Both the position numbers and the translations under genes were made by a program. 64,000 nucleotides of DNA from an uncultured Clostridia bacterium. Lineage in GTDB: Bacteria; Bacillota; Clostridia; Oscillospirales; Acutalibacteraceae. Where the stretch lies: the NCBI GenBank assembly GCA_930990065.1, contig CAKNOA010000008.1, positions 1-64,000 of the forward strand, given 5' to 3'. Positions 7,858-15,800 of this stretch are shown here, piece after piece. Every line of letters starts with the position of its first letter. Position 1 is the stretch's first letter. The notes beneath the pieces were generated by a model. The model was not told the origin of the DNA. It ran no database searches and saw only the letters and a list, made by a program, of their open reading frames with translations.

Positions 7858-8944
7858 ATGGTGTTGGGGGGATCGATGCAAAAAAGCGGCAGTTCGCCAT
7901 ATAGGCCGGGTCATCGGGATGAAGGCGCCCGGCGGCTTCATGATGCTGCCGGGCCTTTTGAAGGTTCCCCATGGCGTAATAGCACACACACAGCTGCATA
8001 TGCGGGATATATCCGTAACAATCCGGCAGTACAAAGCCACCGCTTTGGTCCCGGCGCGGACAGCACAGCGCCAGTTCATACCAGAAGGCCGCCTGTTCAT
8101 ACCGGGGTGGCGTCGTATGCTCCAGAAAATGAAGCCCTATGTCACAACAAATTTCCGCACGGGGCAGGGAAAGGGCCAAAGCATGGAACAGAGCCTCTAG
8201 CGCCTCATCTGGTTTTGACAGGACATAATAGCATTGGGCTAAATTCCGGCACGCTTCTATCTGGTTTTCGATCCAGGCGTCCTTTTCCTGTAAAAAAGGC
8301 AAAAGATGTTCGATTGCCTGCGAAAAAAGACCATGGCGCTGCAATTCGCGGGCATAGTAGAACTGTTCCCGGGGTGATAGCGTGCTCCCTTGTGCCAGCA
8401 TATTTTCAAAAATACGCAAGTTGCGCCGGGTATCCCCCGGCCCCTTTTTGCAGTGGGTGATGGCTGCTGTACCGTATTGCAAGCGGCCCCGGGGGGCGAT
8501 GGCTTCGTGAACCCGCCCCTCCCAGCGGAACCGGTCTTTACGCAGCAGCAGCCGTTCCCGGTAACAGGTAAAAGCGGGGGAGCCGTCGGACCGCAGCGCC
8601 GTGTGATACGGCAGCAACACCACATCGGTTTCGGTTGTCAATTCTTCTTTTAACCGGCGAAATCGTTCCCGGTCTTCCGGTAATAGACGGTCGTCGGCAT
8701 CGAGCCACAAACAGAAATCCATACAGGCCTGGTCAAAGGAAAAATTCCGGGCGGCGGCGAAATCATCCTGCCATGGAAAATCGAAAATCCGGCAGGAAAA
8801 AGAACGGGCGATGTCCTTGGTGTGGTCAGTGCTGCCCGTATCGACCAGGACGATTTCTTCCACCAAATCCCGCACGGACGCAAGGCAATGTGCCAGACAG
8901 GCTTCTTCATTGCGCACAATCATGCACAGGCTGACAGTGATCAC
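7856..8944 (-). CDS. Family 2 glycosyltransferase with C-terminal TPR-like helices
   Basis: A 362-residue protein. Residues 1-100 form a GT-A fold: SLCMIVRNEEACL, VLVDTGSTDHT, and the metal-binding DxD in CLWLDADDRL. The second half is helical with TPR-like repeats (for example LFSQAIEHLLPFL and PDEALEALFHALAL). This architecture is common next to collagen-like spore proteins, and here the collagen-like gene lies 53 bp upstream on the same strand, so it probably glycosylates the Thr-rich GPT repeats. The start is GTG at 8944 with AAAGGAG 7 bp before it. The partner and substrate are inference from position. Confidence 0.85.
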   Translation of the reverse strand: MITVSLCMIVRNEEACLAHCLASVRDLVEEIVLVDTGSTDHTKDIARSFSCRIFDFPWQDDFAAARNFSFDQACMDFCLWLDADDRLLPEDRERFRRLKEELTTETDVVLLPYHTALRSDGSPAFTCYRERLLLRKDRFRWEGRVHEAIAPRGRLQYGTAAITHCKKGPGDTRRNLRIFENMLAQGSTLSPREQFYYARELQRHGLFSQAIEHLLPFLQEKDAWIENQIEACRNLAQCYYVLSKPDEALEALFHALALSLPRAEICCDIGLHFLEHTTPPRYEQAAFWYELALCCPRRDQSGGFVLPDCYGYIPHMQLCVCYYAMGNLQKARQHHEAAGRLHPDDPAYMANCRFFASIPPTP

Positions 8945-8965
8945 AAATAGGCTCCTTTATGAACC

Positions 8966-8987
8966 GGGAGCCCTATAGCGGGCTCCC
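8966..8987 (-). other. Hairpin between collagen-like and glycosyltransferase genes
   Basis: Perfect 8 bp stem GGGAGCCC/GGGCTCCC with a 6-base loop and no T run after it. It may lower read-through from the collagen-like gene to the glycosyltransferase or protect the 3' end of the first message. Confidence 0.5.
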
Positions 8988-8997
8988 CTCATGAAAA

Positions 8998-9513
8998 TTA
9001 GCTGCTGAGTAAACCGGCGGCTTGCAAATTTGTGAGCAGCTGGTTAAACTGTGTGACAACATCGGTTGAACTCGTAGCCGGATCGACAGCTGCCGCAGGG
9101 GTCACGGTGGCAGTCGGTCCGGTAGGCCCAGTAGGCCCAGTAGGTCCGGTGGGTCCCGTAGCTCCGGTAGGCCCTGTGGGCCCGGTTACTCCGGTGGCTC
9201 CCGTGGGACCGGTAGGCCCGGTGACTCCCGTAGCACCAGTAGGTCCCGTGGGCCCTGTGGGACCGGTGACTCCGGTAGCGCCCGTAGGCCCTGTGGGGCC
9301 GGCCGGCCCGGCCGAGCCTGCGGCTCCCGCAGGTCCTACAGACCCGGTGGAACCCTGTAAGCCCTGTACACCTTGGGGGCCGGTGGGGCCTATGGGGCCG
9401 ACAGGGCCTTGTAGGCCTTGCACCCCTTGCGGCCCGGGCACCGGGCAAAAAACGGGGCAAGGCGGACAGCAGGGCTGACAGCCATGCTGTTCATTGGGTC
9501 GATAGATATTCAT
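8998..9513 (-). CDS. Collagen-like repeat protein (BclA/exosporium type)
   Basis: 171 residues. The N-terminus is short and Cys-rich (five Cys between positions 12 and 23), then a Gly-X-Y tract runs from about residue 27 to 133, mostly GPT, GAT, GVT and GPA triplets, then a short non-repetitive tail ending [17 protein letters not shown]. Thr in the Y position is the usual site of O-glycosylation in bacterial collagen-like proteins, and a glycosyltransferase is encoded just downstream. Such proteins form the hair-like nap of the exosporium in Bacillus and Clostridium. The ATG at 9513 has AAAGGAG upstream. A sigma-K-like promoter about 85 bp upstream fits a spore-surface role, which remains inference. 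Confidence 0.85.
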   Translation of the reverse strand: MNIYRPNEQHGCQPCCPPCPVFCPVPGPQGVQGLQGPVGPIGPTGPQGVQGLQGSTGSVGPAGAAGSAGPAGPTGPTGATGVTGPTGPTGPTGATGVTGPTGPTGATGVTGPTGPTGATGPTGPTGPTGPTGPTATVTPAAAVDPATSSTDVVTQFNQLLTNLQAAGLLSS

Positions 9514-9596
9514 GAAAAAGCAAGGCTCCTTTCTTTTTGACGGTGAAAAGCCGCTTTTCTGCGAAAAAGAGAAAGCCGGCTATTGGCGGTCTGTTT

Positions 9597-9627
9597 TACT
9601 TTATGCGGACAGGCGGCAAAATGTGAC
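9597..9627 (-). promoter_or_regulatory. Possible sigma-K (late mother-cell) promoter of the collagen-like gene
   Basis: On the minus strand, GTCACA (9622-9627) stands 16 bp before CATAAAGTA (9597-9605), fitting the sigma-K pattern AC ... CATA-N3-TA as I remember it. Short consensus, so a chance match is possible; the position upstream of a spore-surface-type gene is the supporting argument. Confidence 0.4.
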
Positions 9628-9785
9628 GGCCCATTCCCACTTTATGGAAAATAGGCGGTGTGCAATATGGAAAACTAATAAAATGAGTTTTATAAAGAGG
9701 GGGAAGACTTGCCGCGAAAAGAGAAGGTTTTCGGTTGGTTCCGAGCCTAAAAAACGGGCAGCTATGCGAAAAAGCTTTTTTGTCT

Positions 9786-9801
9786 ATACAATATATGGTG
9801 T
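9786..9801 (+). promoter_or_regulatory. NrdR-like box 1, upstream of nrdD
   Basis: A 16-mer with core ACAATATATGG that agrees with the NrdR consensus acaCwAtATaTwGtgt at 14 of 16 positions. It lies about 113 to 98 bp before the probable transcription start of nrdD. Confidence 0.55.
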
Positions 9802-9863
9802 GAAAAGGAAAAAGAATAGCTATATACAGGAATGCCAAAAAAATTGTTTTTTCCAAAAAGGCC

Positions 9864-9892
9864 TTGCAATTTATACGGTATTGGGCTATTAT
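9864..9892 (+). promoter_or_regulatory. Sigma-A promoter of nrdD
   Basis: TTGCAA (9864-9869) and TATTAT (9887-9892) with a 17 bp spacer; about 190 bp of leader before the nrdD ATG. Confidence 0.65.
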
Positions 9893-9918
9893 AGTAGTCG
9901 TTCCCTCCGAAAGGGAAA

Positions 9919-9942
9919 AGAACCACAATATATTGTGGTTCT
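9919..9942 (+). promoter_or_regulatory. NrdR-like box 2, a perfect 24 bp palindrome
   Basis: AGAACCACAATA followed directly by its exact reverse complement. The central 16 bp CCACAATATATTGTGG match the NrdR consensus at 14 of 16 positions. It lies about 20-43 bp downstream of the predicted transcription start, where a repressor could block elongation. It is centred 137 bp from box 1, close to 13 helical turns. Confidence 0.7.
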
Positions 9943-10089
9943 TCCTAAAAGCGGAAACTATTCAAAAATACATTCACCCGTATTTCTGTTTTGATAGGGA
10001 TGATTTCAGGAAAACGGACTGCATGGGGAATGAATACAGAAAAAACGTTTCGAACCAAAAACAGCAAAACAGAGAGGGGTAACCGACCG

Positions 10090-12384
10090 ATGATTCAGAC
10101 AATCATGAAGCGTAATGGCGAAGTGGTTCTGTTTGATGCCAGCAAAATCCGGAATGCCATTTTAAAGGCCAATTCTCATATTTCCGGGGAACGCATGAGC
10201 GATTATGATCTTGACAAAGTAACGGCTATGGTAGTCGATGCGCTCAATGCCGGACAGCAAAAAGACGCCATTCCCAATGTGGAAGAGATTCAGGATATGG
10301 TGGAAGAAAAGCTGATTGAAAGCGACCTTCCCAAAACGGCCAAAGCCTACATTCTGTATCGGGCCGAACATCAGAAAATGCGGGAAATGAACGCCAATCT
10401 GATGAAGATTTACGAAAACCTGACGTTCCAGCCTAGCTCCGAAGTGGATCTCAAGCGTGAAAACGCCAACATTGACGCCGACACCGCCATGGGGACTATG
10501 CTGAAATATGGGTCGGAAGGGGCCAAGGCTTTCTATGATGAATATGTCATTCCCCGCGAAATCGCCCAGGCCCATATCAACGGCGATATCCATATTCACG
10601 ATAAAGATTTCTACGCGCTGACGGAAACGTGCTGCCAGATTAACCTGCTCAAGCTGTTTAAAAATGGGTTTTCCACCGGCCACGGGTACCTGCGGGAGCC
10701 CAACGACATCCGCAGCTATTCGGCGCTGTGCTGCATTGCGATTCAGGCCAACCAGAATGAAATGCACGGCGGCCAGAGTATTCCAAACTTTGACTACGCC
10801 ATGGCGCCCGGTGTTACCAAAACGTTCCGCAAACAGTACTTTAAATCGGTGGCCCAGTACCTGCAGGTGCGGTTCGGGTTTACGTTTGAACAGGCCGATG
10901 AATGGACTTCTGCGGTCAAAGAAGATGTGGGCAAGGATGTTTCGCTGGGCACAGCCGAAGCCTATGGTAAAAAGCTGGCTGCCTATCTGGTAGAAAAAAT
11001 GGAAGGGAAGATTTCCCCCGAAGAAGCCGAAAAAGCAGCGGTCTATTGCCAGAGCAATGCCTATAACGAAACCGATAACGCCACCTACCAGGCTATGGAA
11101 GCGCTGGTACACAACCTGAATACCATGAATTCCCGGGCCGGCGCCCAGGTGCCGTTCTCTTCGCTCAACTATGGTACCGACGTGTCGCCGGAAGGCCGGA
11201 TGGTGATCCGGAATCTGCTGCAAGCTACGGAAGCCGGGCTGGGGGATGGCGAAACGCCGATTTTCCCGGTACAGATCTTCAAGGTAAAGGAAGGCATCAA
11301 CTATAACGAAGGCGAACCCAACTATGACCTGTTCAAAATGGCCATCCGGGTTTCGGCCAAACGCCTGTTCCCGAACTTCAGCTTTTTGGACGCCCCGTTC
11401 AACCTGCAGTACTACCGTCCGGGCGATTATGATTCGGAAGTGGCCTACATGGGCTGCCGGACCCGCGTGATGGGCAATGTGTACGATCCCAACCGCGAAG
11501 TTACCTGTGGGCGTGGCAATTTGAGCTTTACCACAATCAACCTGCCCCGCCTGGGGATTGAAGCCCACGGCGATTTGCAGAAGTTCTTCTCGATGCTGGA
11601 CGACCGCATCGATCTGTGCATTGAACAGCTGCTGCACCGGTTTAAGATCCAGTGCAGCAAAAAGGTCTATAACTATCCCTTCCTCATGGGCCAGGGGGTT
11701 TGGATCGATTCCGAAAAGCTCAGCCGGTATGATACGGTGGAAGAAGTGCTCAAACACGGCACGCTGAGCATCGGGTTTATCGGGTTGGCCGAAACGCTGG
11801 TCGCCCTGACCGGCAAACACCACGGGGAAAGCGAAGAAAGCCAGCAACTGGGCTTGCGGATTATCTCCTATATGCGCAAACGTATGGATGACGAAAGCCA
11901 AAAAACGCATTTGAACTGGTCGCTGCTGGCGACTCCGGCCGAAGGGCTCAGTGGCCGCTTTGTGCGGATTGACGCCAAGAAATACGGCAAACTGCCGGGC
12001 ATTACCGATCGGGAATACTATACCAACTCGTTCCATGTGCCGGTGTACTATCCCATCAATGCCTTCCGCAAGATTCAGATCGAAGCACCGTACCATGCGC
12101 TGACCAATGCCGGCCATATCAGCTATGTGGAACTGGACGGCGATGTATGCAAGAATCTGGATGCGTTCGAAGCGGTGATCCGCTGCATGAAGGAATCCGG
12201 CATCGGGTACGGTTCCGTGAACCACCCGGTTGACCGCGACCCGGTATGCGGGTATAATGGTATTATTGATGAAGTGTGTCCCCGGTGCGGACGGCGGGCC
12301 GGTGAACCGGTCAGCCTGGAAAAGCTGGAGGAACTGCGCAAAAAGTACCCCAATGTGCCGCTGCAGCACTGCGGATGCTATTGA
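10090..12384 (+). CDS. nrdD: Anaerobic ribonucleoside-triphosphate reductase (class III), catalytic part without the radical glycine
   Basis: Makes deoxyribonucleotides from NTPs without oxygen. 764 residues: an ATP-cone at about 5-95 (starting IMKRNGEVVLFDASKIRNAI), then the ten-stranded NrdD barrel with HIHDKDFY, NEMHGGQSIPNFDY, CGRGNLSFTTINLPRLG and a zinc-type tail (CGYNG, CPRCGRR, QHCGCY). The C-terminal motif R-[VI]-x-G-Y-[LF] that carries the glycyl radical is absent: the protein stops after HCGCY, and the motif is found on the next small gene. The ATG at 10090 fits the ATP-cone start and has AGAGAGGGG upstream. No nrdG activase gene lies nearby. NrdR-like boxes upstream suggest nucleotide-dependent repression. 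Confidence 0.93.
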   Translation: MIQTIMKRNGEVVLFDASKIRNAILKANSHISGERMSDYDLDKVTAMVVDALNAGQQKDAIPNVEEIQDMVEEKLIESDLPKTAKAYILYRAEHQKMREMNANLMKIYENLTFQPSSEVDLKRENANIDADTAMGTMLKYGSEGAKAFYDEYVIPREIAQAHINGDIHIHDKDFYALTETCCQINLLKLFKNGFSTGHGYLREPNDIRSYSALCCIAIQANQNEMHGGQSIPNFDYAMAPGVTKTFRKQYFKSVAQYLQVRFGFTFEQADEWTSAVKEDVGKDVSLGTAEAYGKKLAAYLVEKMEGKISPEEAEKAAVYCQSNAYNETDNATYQAMEALVHNLNTMNSRAGAQVPFSSLNYGTDVSPEGRMVIRNLLQATEAGLGDGETPIFPVQIFKVKEGINYNEGEPNYDLFKMAIRVSAKRLFPNFSFLDAPFNLQYYRPGDYDSEVAYMGCRTRVMGNVYDPNREVTCGRGNLSFTTINLPRLGIEAHGDLQKFFSMLDDRIDLCIEQLLHRFKIQCSKKVYNYPFLMGQGVWIDSEKLSRYDTVEEVLKHGTLSIGFIGLAETLVALTGKHHGESEESQQLGLRIISYMRKRMDDESQKTHLNWSLLATPAEGLSGRFVRIDAKKYGKLPGITDREYYTNSFHVPVYYPINAFRKIQIEAPYHALTNAGHISYVELDGDVCKNLDAFEAVIRCMKESGIGYGSVNHPVDRDPVCGYNGIIDEVCPRCGRRAGEPVSLEKLEELRKKYPNVPLQHCGCY

Positions 12385-12443
12385 GAAAAGGATAACGACT
12401 ACTTTTTGATACAACATCATTGTTTTTAAAGGAGGACTTTACG

Positions 12444-12605
12444 ATGACGGAGAAAAAAATGGAAAACAACGGAACCGTAGGTGCAGGTGTGAATTTTGAA
12501 CGAATTCGCCGGATTACGGGATACCTGGTAGGGACGACCGACCGCTGGAACAATGCTAAACGGGCGGAAGAACGTGACCGGGTGAAACATTCCCTGACCC
12601 GCTAA
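12444..12605 (+). CDS. Glycyl-radical tail of the anaerobic reductase on a separate small gene
   Basis: 53 residues. FERIRRITGYLVGTTDRWNN with downstream NAKRAEERDRVKH matches the extreme C-terminus of single-chain class III reductases; G26 in R-I-T-G-Y-L would be the radical glycine. It has its own ribosome site (AAAGGAGG, 7 bp before the ATG) and starts 59 bp after the nrdD stop, so this is a true second cistron and not a simple frameshift. To work, it must dock on NrdD the way the loop normally folds into the barrel. I have an unverified memory of similar short ORFs beside nrdD in some clostridia. Confidence 0.85.
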   Translation: MTEKKMENNGTVGAGVNFERIRRITGYLVGTTDRWNNAKRAEERDRVKHSLTR

Positions 12606-12618
12606 GTCTGTGACCACG

Positions 12619-12660
12619 AAAAGGCGCCTTTCTTCTTGAGTGAAGGAAGGCGCCTTTTTT
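12619..12660 (+). terminator. Terminator of the nrdD operon
   Basis: AAAAGGCGCC and GGCGCCTTTTTT flank a partly paired TTTCTTC...GTGAAGGAA segment; strong stem followed by T6. Confidence 0.85.
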
Positions 12661-12731
12661 GGGTAGTCCCCCCAGAGGCTGGAAAAAACGGGGCGAAACC
12701 CTGAAAAAATCAGAAAAATGCGCGCAAAACA

Positions 12732-12760
12732 TTGCAATATCCTGCGATATCTCGTAAAAT
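12732..12760 (+). promoter_or_regulatory. Sigma-A promoter of the repeat lysozyme gene
   Basis: TTGCAA (12732-12737), 17 bp spacer, TAAAAT (12755-12760); 62 bp before the start codon. Confidence 0.6.
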
Positions 12761-12822
12761 GGAGCTGTATAAAACAAAAAAACGGCTATGCCAGTTTCAT
12801 GCTAAAAGGGGAGGAGACTTGG

Positions 12823-15800
12823 ATGAAGACGTATCGAAAAGTGGGCCGGCGATGTCTGGCCATATTTTGTACAGTGATCATGCTGCTGGTGATGATCCCC
12901 GTAGGGGGATCCTATGGGCAGGTAGAAGCCGCTTCCACGGCGACTACAACGGATTACCTATATTTGCGTACCGGACCCGGTACATCCTACGATAAAATCC
13001 TTTTGATGGACAAAGGGGCTACGGTCACGCTGGTGGATAACAGTGATGACGAATGGGCCAAAGTCAAAACCTCATCGGGGAAAACCGGTTGGTGCAGCAA
13101 AACATATTTATCGTTTGGAAGCACCTCGCAGAGCGGCGGTACGGCCACCACTACCGATGTGCTGAATATGCGTTCCGGAGCCGGAACCAATTATTCGGTT
13201 TTACAGGTGTTGCCCAAGGGGACCAAACTCACGGTGGTCGACAGTACCAGCCACAGCGGCTGGGTGAAAGTAAAAACCTCGGCAGGGAAAACCGGTTGGT
13301 GCAGCCGGGAGTATTTGTCGCTGTCTTCCGCTTCGGCTATCCCGACGCTGTCGCTGAGCCCGACCAGCAAATCGGTGAAGGCGGGAAGCAGTTTTACCCT
13401 GACGGTGACGGCCACCAATAACGGCGGCAAAGTTCCGTCGATTTCCTCATCGGCTACATCGGTAGCGACAGCCAGCTACAGCAAAACAAGTAATGGTAAA
13501 TACCTTTACACGATTAAAGGTGTAAAGGCCGGGATCTCTACAATTACGGTAAAAGTCGGGTCGGTTTCCAAAACCATGAAAGTAACCGTTACGGCGGCTT
13601 CCTCTTCCACGGCAAGCGGTGATACGGCCACCACCACCGATGTGCTGAATATGCGCTCCGGAGCCGGAACCAGCTATTCGGTGCTGCAAGTGTTGCCGAA
13701 GGGAACCAAACTCACGGTGGTGGACAGCACGAGCCACAGCGGTTGGGTGAAGGTAAAGACATCGGCGGGGAAAACCGGTTGGTGCAGCCGGGACTATCTG
13801 TCGTTTTCCTCTTCCTCCTCTTCTTCGTCAAGCGGAGATACAGCGACGACCACCGATGTATTGAATATGCGTTCGGGGGCCGGGATGACTTATTCGGTGC
13901 TGCAGGTGCTGCCCAAGGGAACCAAACTGACGGTAGTCGACAGTACCAGCAACAGCAGCTGGGTGAAAGTGAAGACATCCGCGGGGAAAACCGGCTGGTG
14001 CAGCCGCGAATATCTGACGTTTTCTTCTTCGTCGACGGCTACCCCGATGTTGTCGCTCAGCCCCACCAGTCAGAGTGTGGAAGCAGGTGAAAGCTTCACG
14101 CTGACAGTAACAGCCACCCATAACGGCAGCACAATTCCGTCGATTTCCTCGTCGGCTACTTCGGTGGCCACGGCCAGCTACAGCAAAACAAGTAATGGCA
14201 AATACCTTTACACAATCAAAGGCGTGAAAGCCGGGTCGGCCACCATCACGGTCAAAGTGGGTTCGGTTTCGAAAACCATGAAAGTGACAGTGACGGAAAG
14301 CGCCGGAATCGGTGAAACGGCCACCACCACCGATGTGCTGAATATGCGCTCCGGCCCGGGCACCAGTTATACGGTCTTACAGGTGCTGCCGGAAGGGACC
14401 AAGCTCACCGTGCTCGACAGCACCAGTCATAGCGGCTGGGTAAAAGTGAAGGCTTCGGCCGGGAACACCGGCTGGTGCAGCCGGGAGTACTTGAAGCTCT
14501 CTTCCAGTACGCCGGCGCCCACTTTGTCGCTGAGCCCCACCAGCAAAACGGTGGAGGTGGGCGAAAGCTTTACGTTAACGGTAACGGCTACCAATAATGG
14601 CCGCACCGTTCCGTCGATTTCTTCGTCGGCCACATCGGTAGCCACGGCCAGCTACAACAAAACAAGCAGTGGTAAATACCTGTATACGATCAAAGGCGTG
14701 AAAGCCGGGTCGGCCACCATCACGGTGAAAGTCGGCTCCGTTTCCAAAACCATGAAAGTAACGGTACAGGAAAAGGAAAACGATGATTTTGCCTATGCCC
14801 GTACGACCACCGCGGTCAACCTGCGCCAAGGGCCGGGAACGACGTATACGGTGATTACCACTATGGCTATGGGAACCGTGCTGAATGTACTGGATACGTC
14901 GAATCCGGATTGGACAAAGGTCAGCATCTATGGGAGTAATACAACCGGTTATGTGTCGACCGAGTACATTCAGTTCCTGTCGGAACTGCCCTCGGGGGAC
15001 ATTACCCTGTCTCATACGACGGCTTCGATTCCGGCCGGGAAGACGATGTATACCACCGCGACCAGCTCCAGTAGCGGCGCTGTGATCACCTGGACAAGCA
15101 GCAATGAAAAAGTGGCCACGGTGCAAAACGGTTATATTTACGCGGTAGCGCCGGGCAGCTGCACCGTAACGGCACAGAGCGGCTCGTCGAAGCAGACGTG
15201 CAAAGTGACGGTGACAGCGGCGGAAGCGGTGGAGTTTGCTTACAGCGACCCCAATATCGCCTTTGCCGGTTCCGATGTGACGCTGACGGCGATTACCAAT
15301 AACCAGCGCACCAAAGTGCGGTTTGCAGTGACGGCCAGCGGCAAAACAACCCAGTATGATGTATCCGGCTACACCACGGAAAAAGCGGTGACCAGCGGCC
15401 TGGCGGACCACGAAACCCGCGTGTTCGCCAAGAAGCTTTCGTTTGATAAGGCCGGTACGTATGACGTGAAAGTATATGCGTACAGCAACGGAGCCTGGAG
15501 CAGCGATTACGCTACCTTTACGGTATACGTGGTTTCCACGGCGGATGCGACGACCACTTCGACGGAAACCCGCCGGATCAGTGATGAAATGCTGACGATT
15601 ATCAGCAAAATGGAAGGCTACAGTGCCGGGGTTTATCCCGATACGCTGGCCTACAACATTCCCACCTTGGGGTATGGGTATGTGATCTCCAAAGGGGAGA
15701 AGTTCTATAATAACCTCACGAAACGGGAAGCATGGGCGCTGTTGTGCAACACCATCAATACCCGGTCGTATACCAGCGAAGTGAATAAATTTGTAGCCAA

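Larger units (their letters stand above)
9514..10089. other. Intergenic region between the collagen-like gene and nrdD
   Basis: 576 bp without a credible gene. It is AT-rich compared with its surroundings and holds the divergent regulatory signals listed separately: a sigma-K-like promoter for the minus strand, two NrdR-like boxes, and the nrdD promoter. An open frame at 9512-9994 (+) has no family resemblance, no ribosome site and runs through these signals, so I treat it as non-coding. Confidence 0.7.

Noticed and set aside
9058..9432. Regular DNA repeats that could suggest a CRISPR array
   Set aside because: The repeats are in-frame Gly-X-Y codons of the collagen-like gene, with no unique spacers and no cas genes.
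9512..9994. A 160-codon open frame in the collagen-nrdD gap
   Set aside because: It has no ribosome site, no recognisable domain and runs across the NrdR-like boxes and the nrdD promoter.
12250..12275. VCGYNG in NrdD as the glycyl-radical motif
   Set aside because: It lies before the zinc cysteines and lacks the R-x-x-G-Y-[LF] form; the proper motif is in the next ORF.
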